A stretch of DNA of 64,000 bases, from assembly GCA_016802295.1 (NCBI GenBank), contig JAESIW010000138.1:4801486-4865485 (forward strand), in the 5' to 3' direction. Positions 11,337-24,179 of this stretch are shown here, one piece after another. The notes beneath the pieces were generated by a model. The model saw only the letters and a list, made by a program, of their open reading frames with translations, made no database searches and was not told where the DNA came from. A program made the position numbers and the translations under genes. This stretch comes from Brachionus rotundiformis (Eukaryota > Rotifera > Eurotatoria > Ploima > Brachionidae). Position 1 is the first letter of the stretch. Each line of letters begins with the position of its first letter.

Positions 11337-14300
11337 TATTACCTAAGAATGATGTACATTTATTTAATAAATAAATTAATAATCATATATTGTTTTAATA
11401 AAAATTAAATTGGATTTTTAAAAATTCTATTTAAAATTTTTGATTTTTAAATATTTTTAATATAATTTAGGCGACTAATAATAGAAAAATCAAATGGGAT
11501 TAATTATCAATTGGAAAAAGTAAAATAAATCTTAAAAAGTTAATTTACTCTTGTACAAACAAATAATGATAACTCAACATCGCCAACGTTTTAAAAATTA
11601 AATTGATCCATAAAGCTTTTGGGTCAGTTATAAAAATCCTCCTAATCTAAAAATAATAATTCAATTTTTAAATAAATTTCAATTACTAAGCTTTTGGATT
11701 AAAATGTTTTTGCTTCTGAATGTATAAAAATGTGTTTATTTATTTACTTTTTGAGTTTGTTTGTTTTAACATTTTGGTTTATCAAACGAAATGAGATCAA
11801 TATATTTTTGTTTGTTTTAAATCATACAGTCCAGATATACAAAAATAATTTCGTATGTTTAATTCAATTTTTTTTAATTCAAGTAAATGGTCAATACTGA
11901 ACTTTAAATTAAATGACTTTAGTTTCTTTTGATCATTTCAAAACTCAAAGAATTAATATATTTAAGCTTTTTATTTAAATCAAAATTATACATTGCTTAC
12001 ATTTATGAACTGACCTAAAATTTCTTTGCATCAATTTTTCTAGATAAAAACTAATCGACCCAAATTAACATTTCATATTTGTTATTAATGAACACTTTCA
12101 TTAAAATCTTTTACCCACTCCGTTTGAGTGAATATTTAGTCTAAATTCCAAGATTAATTATTTAAATTTTAAAGTTTAAAAGCGAAGCTTAAGTGATAAT
12201 TTCAAAACAAGCCTTGTTTGTAATCTTAATATCCAGAATTTGAAATAGTATCTCATTTAAGGCTAAATTTTCATGGTCATGATTTTTCAATATCTAGCAT
12301 TTAGCTCAATTACTTTGGCAAAGCTTTATTATCAATAAAAGAATGAGTAAATAAATGTGAAACGCACCGAGACTTAGTATTAGAAAAAGGTATCACTCTT
12401 CATTAAAAATATTCAAGTGGCAGTTATTTAATAAATTTACATTACATTTAAAGTTTTTAGAAGGAATTTTGAATTAAGCTAGAAACTACATTTAAAACTG
12501 AATGGTTCGAACGATTTTTGTAGACTCTTCAGTTTTGTGGGTTTATCAGCAGGTCATGATAGATTTTTAAGATCATTATAGTATTAAGCACAAGAAATAA
12601 ATTCAATATATTCGACTAAAAGTCAACTAGATAAAAAAATCTCTCATTTAGATTTCTTCCTTTATCTTGTTTTTAGAAATTAATACAAATCAAATCATAA
12701 ACATTTACTCATTGTTTTATTGAAAATAATGCGGGACTTTAGCAAAAATTTGCAAAAATATTTATACCTTGTTTAAGTCAAGTAAATAAATTATTTGTTT
12801 ATTGTTCAAACAAAAATAATATCAAAAGATTACTTGAGATGAAATCAATTTTGTGTCGAAATTGTTAGGGAAAGCAACCCACTGGACTTCTATATAAATT
12901 TGTTCGTCCAAAAACATAATATTACTAAAATTGTATAAATATTTGCAATATTTAAGAAAAAAATAGACTCTATAAAAAATTTTGAATATTTGCTTTTCTT
13001 ATCAGCATGAATGATTTTCATGAATTTCAAATTCATATTTTGGATTAATTTAAATTTTATCAAAATAGCTCTCTATTCTTTTAAATTATACAAATTGTTT
13101 ATTGTTGAGTTAGAAATTTGAATATTTATTTCATTTTATATTAATCAAATATTTGTTAGTATGAATTTATAAATTTTTAACCATAAAATTTTAATTTGGT
13201 GAACAGCTATTATATTATAAGTAATAAAATTTTAAAATTTAGTTTAAGTTAAAATTTAGATTTAGATTAATTAATCAAAACTACAATACCATGTAGATGC
13301 TAATTAATAAGTTGGTTAAGAGCTCTAAAGGCACGCGAAGCGACTAATTAATTGATATCGAACGCTTGGTTTATTTAGGCGTCCAGTCTTGGTTAAGTCA
13401 GAAGTTAAAATAAATACTAAACAAAGGATAGATTAGTATTTAAAAGATGTTTTAAATACAACATACGAATTTTTTAATGAATTAGAGTAATTTGTTCATT
13501 GATAAAAACATTGATAGCAAATATTTTTATTTCGAAATATTTTGCTTTATATGCTGAAAAATGTTGCTTATTATCGTTATCAAGTATGCTATTTTAGTTT
13601 GATTAAAATGAACTAGGTCTTTGATTTAAAATTCAGATTTGCGTTCGCTTGATATAATGCGTAGCTATTAAAATATATTTTAATGAATGTAAAAATTTAG
13701 TTTTTTTGCACTCGGTCAAAATTAACCGTCCGAAAAAATAGATTATTTTCAGGAAACCTACATTTGGTTTTTTATTTTTTATTTAGCTATTTTCATTAAC
13801 TGTGAACTTTTTACAAAAATATGATTCAAATGTCTAAATATGTATTTCAGATCAGGCTCGAATCAATGTGTCAATTGACTATTATTTATTTTTAATAAAT
13901 AATCTTAGATTCGAATATAAATTAGATTTTGATGATAATTTAATGTATAGTTTTAATTTTTGCTATAAATGAAATCAGAAGAGGCTATTAACTGAATTAC
14001 TTAGCCCCTATTTATTCTATTTCAAGACAAATAATAAAATAGAATTGATTTATTTAAATAATTGTAAGAACTCTGTGAAATTTTAAAAGATAAGTAAATA
14101 AAGTATCAAATTTCTATGAACTTCAACTCAACGAGTACCTTTTTTTAAATAGAATATTTTGTTTGGTGATAATTCAAGTTTTGATTTTACAAATTTGATT
14201 TTGTAGACGAAAGAAATTTTTTGCTTGTTAAAAAGAAATTATTAAAGGTTTACGAATAATTGATGCGATACGAAATTTTTTAAAAGTAGGCAAAATTATT

Positions 14301-14939
14301 TTCTAGCCAGTTTTTCTAAGTTTTCTCAGAAAATTTTTTAATTATTAAAATCTATAAGCTTTCTTTGTATAACGATACTCCTTTTTAAATCTAATTTTGT
14401 GTTTTTTCCTTTTTGACGGGTTACAAAAATAGTTGTTAAAAGTTTTTGAAACTATCTAATCCGTTTATCTTGCTCTAGATCAATCCTTAATCAATCAATT
14501 GATTGAGAGTAAATATTTTTTATTTAAATTAGGATTATCTTTCTTAAACTAAGTAATTTTTTTTTGAAATTTGAATCTAGAGCATTTACTAATCCTTTTG
14601 TTCACCTAATACCATTTTATTTCTAATTAATTTTGAGAAATTTAATTGTAATTAAATGCGACTGAAAACTTGTTAGTTCATATATAATTGTTAGCTTTTC
14701 GTTTCGGTTTTTGCGCAGTGAAACCAATTCAATATTGCTTCAAGTTGTTATTTTTTCTCTTTTTTTGTTATTAATGGTTTGCAATAAAAATTTAATAAAT
14801 AAATATTTGCTATTCATTTTGGCTTTTTTCAATCTAAATTGTTGCAAAATTTTAGAATTATTCCAATTGCTTTGAATAAACAAAAAAATAAATCAATCAA
14901 AGTTTCGTTTCTCGTTTCATTCCAACAATTGTCGCCAGA
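11337..14939. other. 3.6 kb gene-free region upstream of smoothelin-like gene
   Basis: No exon with family similarity was seen on either strand. The stretch probably holds 5' untranslated exons and regulatory DNA of the smoothelin-like gene. The only local structure of note is a tRNA-like relic at 13300-13366. The last 250 bp before the ATG include pyrimidine-rich blocks and GTTTCG-type repeats. Confidence 0.5.
13300..13366 (+). repeat. tRNA-like relic or tRNA-derived SINE head
   Basis: GTTGGTTAAGAGCTCT (13311-13326) resembles a tRNA D-arm/A-box. GATATCGAACGC (13354-13365) is a weakened B-box at roughly tRNA spacing, about 7 bases too long. No acceptor-stem pairing or clear anticodon arm is visible, so a working tRNA gene is unlikely. 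The patch is richer in G+C than its surroundings. Confidence 0.25.
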
Positions 14940-17292
14940 ATGAAATACGAAATTAATAATTCGATTTCAACTTCGTTTACGTCCAACGCGAATCCAAATC
15001 CAAATGAATCTCAACTCATCCAGAAAAATATACCTTGCATTATAACAAATGAAGAAACTCGTAGTTTAGCAGGAGTTGTTGCTAAGACTAGAGCTCTCTT
15101 TGAGAGCAATCTTAATTCGCAGAACTTTTCAACACCTCAAATAAACAAAAATAAAAAAAACTTCAAACCCTTTACCTCAATACAAGTTCTGAAAGAAAAA
15201 AATGCGATTTTAAACCCAATCGAAAATGAATTGGATAAAGAAAACTCTCTTATGAATAAGGGAAATGAAACACCAATAAGACCAATTTTACGCCATAATC
15301 CTAGAGATAATGCTTTGACAAATAGATGTGAAGAAAATAAACTAGATTCTAAGTTGATAAAAAAGTCTTATTCAGTGAACCGAATACCTAGTTGTTTAAT
15401 AGAAGAAGTAACCCCCCGTGGTCGTTTAAACTCGGCCAACATAATCATCAATAAATCTGAGGAGATTAGTAAAGAACTTAACATTCCAATGAGTGTTAAG
15501 CAAGCTAAAGCATGCTTCGAAAATTTAGCGTTTAGTTCACAAAAGAACTTTCTTACGCCTTTATCCAAAGCAAACATTTCAAGTTCGGTTAAGGCTCGTG
15601 GTGATTTAATTGATGGTTCAAAATTGCCAGTTGCTTATACTGCCGAAGTGAATTCCAAACATGAATTCAGCAAAAATATAGTTGCTATACCAGATATATT
15701 AAATTCACTTACTTCCTCGTCAAGTTCTACTGCGTCTGAGTCATCAGTTTTCAATAATTCCTCAAGTTCGTCATGTGAAAATACTCCAAGATCGGCCGAC
15801 AAAAAAATAATCTACAAAGCAAGCAAAGTAGCAGATCGTATAAAAAAACTAGAAGAAATCAAGCCTTTGACTACAACTGAATCAAATAATAAATCAATTT
15901 TGCCATCAGCACCTTTATGCTCGAGTTTTTCTTCTCAATTTAGTACTCAGACAAGTCCTTATTCTAAATCGTCGAAATTTGTTCAGTTATATCAAAAGCA
16001 AATGGAGGTTAACCCTACCAATTACAGAAAATTAGAGGACATTATTAATGAAGCTGACCAAAATGTCACTCAGTCAATGGCAATAAAAGAGGAAAAACGG
16101 GAAAAAAAGTTGAAATCAATTTTAAGAAAAGGTCCTAAACAAGAACCATTTATGATATCAGAGATAAAAATTGAAACAAAGTCAACAGTTCGATCGCCTT
16201 CGTCTTCTTCTTCTTCTCCTTCATGTTCTCCCTCATCTTCTTTTTCATCATTAACAATAAAACAGCATGACCAAAAGGCTGAAATTACTCAAGAAAATAT
16301 AGATAATTCGTCTTGTGTAGTGCCATCTAAAATGCGTCAAAGAACTCAAAGTTTAGACATAGCAAATACTCAGGAATCTAATTTTAGTCTAAATAATAAT
16401 GTATCAAAAATGAATAGTAGCTTTACTAGCGGAATCTTAAAAACTCCTTGTAAAGGCGTCGGTTCTTACATCAAAAATGCATCATACTCATCTGGAAATT
16501 CGAATAGTGGACTTGTGAAAAGGTAGAATTTTACTTTGTTTATTTTTAGTTTTTTTTTTAATCCATTTCAACAGTATTCGAAAATATTATTTTTTAAAAT
16601 TCAAAAAATTTTATTTAAATGAGATAATTTTTATTATCTATATTAGCACTAAAAAAGCTAAGAAGTTTTTCGAGCGAATTTCAAACTGTTGTATTTTCTC
16701 AAATAAATAATAATTTTATAAATAAATTGGAAGCTGACAAAATTGTTAGAATATTAATAGTAAAATATTTTATTTAATTTTTTAAAAGAAGTGTAAATAA
16801 CTTCTTAGGTCATCTAGTAATAAAAAGAAGACATGAATTATTTAGAAAAAGAACTAATTAGAACTTATTTTAGAGTTACTCGCAGTGCAACCAACGCTAG
16901 AGAAGCTTTGATTCGATGGTGTAGAAAAATGACAGAAGAATATGAAAATGTATCTATTAGCAATTTTTCTTCCTCGTGGTCTGATGGCTTGGCATTTTGT
17001 GCTTTAATTCATCATTTTATGCCAAATGAATTCGATTTTTCTACTTTGACATCTCATAATCCCAGATATAATTTTGATTTGGCTTTCAAAACAGCCGAGT
17101 AAGAAAAATAATTTTATATCAATATTAGTTGGAATATTGTAATGTGTAGCATTTTGTTTTTTTAGGAATAGAGCGGGAATAGTACCTTTATTGGACGTTG
17201 ACGATATGATTGAAATGGGTGATTCACCAGATTGGAAATGTGTTTTTACTTATGTGCACAGTATTTATCAAAGATTTAAAGAAGTTTGCTAA
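14940..17292 (+). CDS. Smoothelin-like protein with C-terminal calponin-homology domain
   Basis: Three exons: 14940-16522, 16874-17098 and 17166-17292. The first intron is 351 bp and joins in frame (phase 2), so the frame that contains a stop at 16524 is not used; 644 residues. Residues 1-528 are low complexity, serine-rich and presumably disordered. The C-terminal CH domain (about 530-640) starts ALIRWCRKMTEEYENV, continues FSSSWSDGLAFCALIHHF and ends KCVFTYVHSIYQRF, the wording typical of smoothelin/SMTNL CH domains. These bind actin filaments or calmodulin in muscle and other contractile cells. Three short ILR/ILK motifs recur in the disordered part (PIRPILRHNP, SILRKGPK, GILKTPCK). More 5' exons cannot be excluded. 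Confidence 0.85.
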
Positions 17293-18670
17293 AGAAATCG
17301 TTTATTTTATTTCTTCTGTAGCCGAAATAATTTGGATTTTATTTTTATTTATAATTAAATTAAGGAATTACTTAGAATCGAAATTTATTAAAAGTAATCA
17401 TATTAAGTTTAAAGTATTTAAACTTATGGATTCGTGATGTCGGATTTAAAAATGGAAGAACTTATGAATCCATTAACTGATATTTTGTATAAGATTTTCT
17501 TTTTTTTTTAGAAACCATTCTCATAATTGTAAAAATCTTTTAACCATTTTACATAAAAAAAATGTAAAACAAAAGGCAATTTTTTTTCATTTTATCCAAA
17601 TTGTATTTTTTTTGATTATAATTAATTGGAGAAAGAGATGTTATTTATTGTTAAGATTTTAGAAAATATTAAAGCCAGCAAATTAAAATAAGTTAAATTC
17701 CATTTTTAATATTTGATATATAATTTGAAAAATATATTTAATCAAATAATTTTTGTCAAAATTTTAAATTATCTTCAATAAATTAATTAATAATTATTTT
17801 ACATTCAAATTTAGAATTTAATTTCGAAAAAATTCGATTGAATAAATTTTTCTAGTGACAAAATTTTACTGAGCTTTTTTTTAAATTATTTATATTTTAT
17901 ATCACAATTTACGAATAAAGAACCGTTTTTACGATCAAATTTTTTAAAATTTTTATACCAAGTTTGATTCTTAAATCATTTAAAAATCAAAAGCTTTTCA
18001 AAGATTGTCAAAGCGAGAATAAAATTCTTTATTTTATATTTTTTTTTTATTTTTTTTGAGTAAAATCTCTAAATTGAGAATCTTACTAGAAAAAATTCAT
18101 TGTTATCTTTGATTATGACATATTTATTTTATTCATTTCAAGTCATGGAATACTTCTTCTTATCTTGTTTTTTACTTTATACAGATTGAAGATTTTTTCA
18201 TAGAATTAATGAAATGGATTTTCCTTAGTAACGAAAGTAAAAAATGTTAATATTAAAGACGGGTATGTAACAGTGGAAGCAAACAAGCTTTTGGTGTTTT
18301 AGTTTAAGGTTAAGTTCTACTTGGATTGCTCTATTTTTAGAATGAGCTGCTTTATAAATAATTAACAGATATCTGATAAAAAAGTATGAATTCGACCAAA
18401 GTTACATAAATTATTGCCGAATGAACAATTATTCCTTATTCTTTCATAAATTTTATTTTTAAATAGATATAAGTTAATTATTCTGTCAAATTTTTATTTT
18501 CATTGTAACATTTATTGTCAGTTAATTGACTGTGAGAATCTTTTTCTTTATAGTTAGCTGACTTTTTCACACCATGCTAAACGATTGAATCCATTAAAAA
18601 AAATTGCTCTATTTTTAAATATTAAGATGCTTGCTACCGATGGATGAAATTTAATTTTTTTTGTTATTAT
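17293..18670. other. Convergent intergenic region
   Basis: 1.4 kb of AT-rich DNA between the smoothelin-like gene and the multipass protein gene on the opposite strand. No exon or structured element was found. Confidence 0.5.
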
Positions 18671-19273
18671 TTAAGCCTGATGAACTGAATTATTTTGACA
18701 TTTTTTTTTAAAATTGATTGGTCCGATAAACACTATTTCGAAAAAATTAAGTAAAAAGTCAAAAAAGAAATAAATAGCCGCTATAAGTTGAAACGTTGAT
18801 GTCTGTGATTTATTACTACTTGTAGTTGTTGTAAATTTTGTATTTTCATCGACTTCTTGGAAAAAATCCCTATTGTTATACACAAAAAATATACTAATAT
18901 TCAAAGAAGCAATTTTAAATGCGTAAAGAATCAAAAAAACGATTATTGAGCTCGTATTGCATCCTTTGAATACTCTCATCACGAATATGTTTAAAATAGA
19001 ACATAAAATAAAAATTGAATATATAAGTGGAAATCCAACTTTAAAAAATAATTGAACATTATTGTCATCAATTAATCCATCTTGCACCAGTAATATTATT
19101 AAGGATATTAAATCAAATAAAAATGAAATTAAAATGCGGATCAGTAAGACCACACCTTCTTTTGTTGAATTTTCACCGCATTTATCAATTTTATCAATCA
19201 AACATTCAAAAATTTTTTGAAGAAGACACATTACTAAGTCCATGCTATCGCAACAACCGTTTTGAATGCACAT
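18671..19273 (-). CDS. Unrecognised multipass membrane protein, 200 aa
   Basis: Single-exon frame of 200 residues that I do not recognise. The first 40 residues hold a cysteine-rich start (CIQNGCCDS) and an amphipathic stretch. Hydrophobic segments follow at about 43-62, 77-99, 108-128 and 164-184, so four membrane helices are likely. A Thr/Ser-rich loop (TTTTSSNKS) precedes the last helix and the tail is basic (FKKKCQNN). The layout recalls small tetraspan proteins, but no family motif is visible. It is flanked by large non-coding stretches. The length, the regular hydrophobic pattern and the normal codon use suggest a real gene, possibly lineage-specific. Confidence 0.55.
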   Translation of the reverse strand: MCIQNGCCDSMDLVMCLLQKIFECLIDKIDKCGENSTKEGVVLLIRILISFLFDLISLIILLVQDGLIDDNNVQLFFKVGFPLIYSIFILCSILNIFVMRVFKGCNTSSIIVFLILYAFKIASLNISIFFVYNNRDFFQEVDENTKFTTTTSSNKSQTSTFQLIAAIYFFFDFLLNFFEIVFIGPINFKKKCQNNSVHQA

Positions 19274-19670
19274 TTTAACGACGAAAATGAAATTAAATTT
19301 GATTTAAATTTAAATAATTATTTAAAAAAAGTAAAATTTCGCTATTTATCAGGAATATAAACAAAAATTGAATTTTTTATAATGAAATTGGGGATATTTA
19401 CCATTTTTTACTTATGAGTTTTTTATAAATGAATTTAATTTGGTCTTGAAATAGTTATACTTAATAAAAAAATACGTTTGATACTTTAAATATTAATCAA
19501 AACAATTAAATAAGACATTAAATACCACAGGTAACGAGTCTAAAAAATCTTTAGATCTTAAAATTTTATCAACCTAATTTTTTATCAAAATAATTATTTA
19601 TTGAGTCTATAAGATTCTATTCATTAGCATTTAGTAGTTTTAATTATATTAAACAAACACATCTGTTCAT

Positions 19671-20004
19671 CAGGGTTGTGAAGTTCCTTTCAATTCGATC
19701 TTTTCAATTCACAAAAACTTGAATAAAATTTTACCTTAAGGAATAATTTAGCTGTAAAATGCTTAATTTTAAGCAAATTTGCTTAATGCAATAAAATAAT
19801 TCTGCGCAATTTTCTGCATTTTGCCCACCATCAAAAAGTATTCAAATATACTATGTGATTACTTGTGCAGAAATATATTTCCGAATCTAGCAAAGTTGCT
19901 TAAAGATCAAGTATTTTAAAGAACTAAATTATTCCTTAAGTTAATAAAGTTATTCAAGTTCTGAATCGAAAAGATCGAATTGAAAGGAACTTCACAACCC
20001 TCTG
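19671..20004. mobile_element. Foldback MITE with long terminal inverted repeats
   Basis: The outer 33 bases are a perfect inverted repeat, GGGTTGTGAAGTTCCTTTCA onward at 19673-19705 against 19968-20000. Weaker pairing extends to about 80 bases per arm and includes a shared TTAAGGAATAATTTAG block (19737-19752 and 19921-19936 region). The ends read CAGGG and CAGAGGG, as in many hAT elements. TCTGTTCATC before the left end resembles TCTGTCCATC after the right end, a possible but inexact target duplication. There is no transposase frame in the roughly 330 bp. Confidence 0.75.
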
Positions 20005-20420
20005 TCCATCTAAGTCATAAAATTCTTTTGAGGTATATTTCAATTTAGATTTTACTATACTTTTAAGTAGTATAATAAGTCTAAAAAGAGTTAAAGGAAC
20101 ATTTTTTGATCATTAATGGCATTTCTGACTATCAAAATATGTCTAGAAGCTAAAGATTTGAAAATTATCGTTTATTCTTTAATAAATTAATAAAGCCTTA
20201 ATGAGGTCCAATATGTTCAATTTTATGGAAAATTTATGAGATTTATATTATCAATTATAAAAAATTTTTTGGAATATTTATTATTCAAACTATAATATTG
20301 AATAATCTTTTTATTTGAATAAAATCAATCAAAATATTTTTCTAATAATTTAAGAATTCTTGATTTTAAATAAACATTATAAAAAGATTCTTCTATTAAT
20401 TTAGCTATTTAAATTAGTTT

Positions 20421-20512
20421 TGGATGCGGTCAGACGAATCCGGTCCATTTGGCGGACGGTTTTAGGTTTGGCTGATCAGCTTGGCGGTCCAATTTTAAGA
20501 CCGTATAAAAAT
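20421..20512. other. Short G+C-rich patch of unknown origin
   Basis: About 90 bases with clearly higher G+C than neighbouring DNA. It contains GGTCC(A)-TTTGGCGG twice in related form (20442-20456 and 20480-20492) around the palindrome CTGATCAG. There is no open frame of note. It may be the remnant of a transposon end. Confidence 0.35.
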
Positions 20513-22304
20513 AAAATATCATTTTCATCAAATTGTTCATGTATTTTTAAAGTAAAAAATATAAATTTAATTTTTGTTACATGATATTTAGATGAATAAA
20601 TCTTTAAATTAAATCTTTACACGATTTTAATTTGGTTATTGAAATACTTAAATTGAATTTCTTCTTCAAATTTCTTTTTGAATGTTTTAAATTTTTAAGT
20701 TAGAGTTTAAAATTTTGTGTTATCAAAATATCAATAGAAATCAAGATCATAAATTCTCGATAATTTTTTCATGTTTAGACAAGAGTTAATTCATGATAGC
20801 CTAATTTTTAAAAGAGCTCAAACAAATTTTCTATAGAGACCAAGTCAAATTATAATGGTTTGTTATCAATTAAAATTATCTTTATTTTACAAATTCAAAT
20901 AGGAAAAAAAATTAATAATTTTGTTAATTTTTAAATAAATTAACTCATTTTTATTATTATTCTGAGAATTTCTATTAAAAAGTTTTGATTTGTATTCTTT
21001 AATGAGATAGTATATTTACAGTTTTAAAAGAACAAATAATTTCCTTCTTTTAGTAAGCAATAATTAAAAATGATCTAAAAGAAATTCTTAATATTAAATG
21101 AGTTTATTTTTTAATCTTATTTTCTAAACTTGCTAATTAAGTATAATCAAAGGGTGCAACTGTTGTAAATTTTTATTTTAACATAGTAACTGATAGTTTT
21201 TAAGTAATTTAGTCAATTTAATATTGACATAGCATATTTTCAAAAATTATTAATATTTATTTCATTTTTCTATTACACAATGATTTTTTAATTTGAAATC
21301 AAGTTTCTATCAAGCAAAATTGATTTTTTAAAGTAAGGTAAAAACTTTAAAATTAATCTCAAAACAACACGTCATCATTTTTTAGTTTTCTCATTTTACT
21401 ATGTATTAACAATCTGTAATAACTAAGAAAATACTTAAAAATGGATGTAATGCTATTGATAACCTAGTATTCGAAAGTTTAGCATTTAACACTCGATACT
21501 CTTCTTATTTAAAATTCTAATTCACTTGAAAATTTTGTTAATTTAGCAACAACAATTATAAAAATTATGATAAACTTCAAGCATATATTTTAAAATATTC
21601 AAAAAGATATTTTAAATATTTTTAATTATAATTTTTTAATAAAAAAGTTAGGTTTTACTCAGTAAAAATTTTCATTTTGTTTTATGCTTTACAACAAAAT
21701 TTCAAAGTGAATAATTTATAGTTTAAGATAATTTTACTTATGTTCCCAGTTTTACAAGCCAAGCATTTAAAACGAATTGGAACTTTGAACGAAAGGAATT
21801 TCCATGGTGATTTAAGTTATGCAATAATGAGAGAATAAATGATTATTTTTTTATAATACAATAGCTATTTTCGCTCCGATAATTCAAAGATATTTTATTA
21901 TACTTTGACTAAATCGGATTTTTCATCAAAAATTTAAGATATTGCTTATCAGTTGTATTATTTAAATTTTTTAAGTTCTTAGTTTAAAAAATTAAAAATA
22001 TATAAACAATATCATTTTTAAATTTCCAACCTAGTTATTGCCATTTAACTATATAAATCTAACTAATCCTTTATTAATGAAGTAGTATCTTAAATAAGAA
22101 ATTTTTAATTCGCTTAATCTTAGTCTAAGCGAAAAATAGAATAAAAGATATATTAATTTATTCTAAATGTTTTTTGTTTAATTAATGAATTTATTTTAGA
22201 TTTTCGACAAATAGTTTGTAGTTATTTGATTCATAGACAAAAAACTCGAATGATTTCATAAGGCATAGTATATGTTACTTGTTAACGTTCCATTATAATT
22301 AAAA

Positions 22305-23469
22305 ATGCTTCATTTTAAAAAGTTGTTCAAAAAGTTTCGTTTTTTTTTTTTATTGGTAGTTTTTATTTCGCTTTTTACTGCTTTTTTTTCAAATGAGCAG
22401 TTCTCTTCCAAAAATTCTATTAGAATTGATCTGAAGGAAGACTTGAAAGTAGAAGCCAAAAACTTATCTAAACCAAACATTCAAAATGGACAAATTGATA
22501 AAAATATGTCAAAAAATTCGTCAACTAATTCAACTGACACACTTGATCCAAGTCTTCAATTGAAAGTTTGTCCATTAATTCCACCTAATCTTGGAGCAAG
22601 AATAAAAATAGACTATACAAATTATACTTTGACCGAGCTGGAAAATTTAGTCGCCAAAAATCAACCAGATTTGGAAGTAGGTGGTAAATGGAAACCAAAC
22701 GAATGCAAATCTCGAAACAAAGTTGCTTTAATTGTGCCTTATAGAGATCGCTTACTCAATCTTCAGTTGTTTTTAAAACATATGCATCCTTTTTTGAAAA
22801 AACAACAATTACATTATGGCATTTATTTAGTTGAACCAGTCTCAAATATTACATTCAATAGAGGGCTCTTAATGAACATAGGCTATGCTGAAGCTGTAAT
22901 TGAAAATAAAAATTGGGAATGTTTTGTTTTTCATGATGTTGACTTGCTGCCAGAAGATGAACGAAATATATACTCTTGCCCAGAGACACCACGACATATG
23001 TCTTCTGCTGTTAGTACACTTAAATACAAGTAAAATTTGGTAAAAACAAAATCAAATTTTAATTTTAAAAACTTCTTACTTTAGACTACCATATGCTGCC
23101 ATTTTCGGGGGTGTTACCGAATTTACTAAAGAACAATTCGAAAAAATAAATGGCTTTTCCAATTTATTTTTTGGATGGGGCGGTGAAGATGATGATTTGA
23201 GAAAAAGGGTTATAAAGAAGGGTTATACAGTTTCTCGATATCCTCTAGAAATTGGTCGATATACTATGGCAAAGCATGGTAGAGATAGTCACAATAAACC
23301 AAATCCTAAACGATATGCTTTATTAAAAACAAGTGATAAACGTGTTGATTACGATGGAATAAGAAATCTAAATTATCAAGTCAAACAAATTGTTAAAAAT
23401 CGGCTTTTTACAAAAATAATTGTTTCATATGATCAAGATAAGATTGCTAACTCAAAAATTATTAAATAA
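22305..23469 (+). CDS. Beta-1,4-galactosyltransferase family protein (GT7)
   Basis: Two exons, 22305-23029 and 23085-23469, with a 55 bp phase 2 intron; 369 residues. It is a type II Golgi protein with a membrane anchor at about 12-28 and a stem to about residue 85. GT7 landmarks are VALIVPYRDR, FNRGLLMNIGYAEA, the metal-binding DVD at 211-213 inside FHDVDLLPEDERN, FGGVTEF, and WGGEDDD at 273-279. GRYTMAKH corresponds to the GRYKMI segment. The enzyme moves galactose (or GalNAc in some invertebrate members) onto terminal GlcNAc of glycoproteins and glycolipids. I cannot tell the donor preference from motifs alone. Confidence 0.93.
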
Positions 23470-24179
23470 TACAACTTTAATTCACAAATTCATTCCAATT
23501 CTGCACATTTGTACGATAGCTAATTATTTCAGTAATTATTTAAGCAAATTGATCGCATTTTAAGTTTGGCCGGTTCGATAAAAATAATTCAAAGCTTGAT
23601 ATAGGTTGTGATTATACAAATAAAATACTAGGCATGAACAAAATAGATCACTACTTCCCCTATTCAAGCTAAAAAAACGATAAATAATTAATTATTAAAT
23701 AAATTATTTAGGTCTTTTTAATCAGCATTAATTTTGTTACTAAGTTAATTGATTGCTTAAAAAAGTTATATTCTAATTTGGGGTTTTATTTATATTTTTC
23801 ACAAAAAAATTTGATTTCTAGTCAAAAAAAAATAAAGCTTTTTGTAAAAAATTTTTCTCTTTTCTTTGAAACATATATTTTATAATCAAATAGTATGTTA
23901 AGCAAACGATTAAATTATTTAAATAAAAAATTTCACAAATTTATCAAGGGAATTTATGATTCTGAAAAATGGTTTAAATCAAATCAAACAAGTTTTTGGT
24001 CATTTTCCAAATTTCTACATTTTCTATGTTTATTTATTGATTCTTAAATATGTTTACATTTTCAATATCCTTTAAGAAAGAGGCTGTTTAATTTAAAAAT
24101 GATTTATTTATTCACAATATCTGATAAATGAATCTTATTTTTATTTATAAGTTCGAATTAATAATTTTGACAAATAAAA
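23470..24179. other. Convergent intergenic region
   Basis: 710 bp between the 3' ends of the galactosyltransferase and codanin-1 genes. It is AT-rich, and no gene or structured repeat was seen. Confidence 0.5.

Larger units (their letters stand above)
19274..22304. other. 3 kb intergenic region
   Basis: AT-rich region between the multipass protein and the galactosyltransferase gene. It holds a foldback MITE (19671-20004) and a short G+C-rich patch (20421-20512), both listed on their own. No coding exon was found. Confidence 0.55.

Noticed and set aside
16833..16873. ATG at 16833 as the start of a separate small CH-domain gene
   Set aside because: The acceptor at 16873 joins the CH domain to the 528-residue upstream frame in phase, as in smoothelins.
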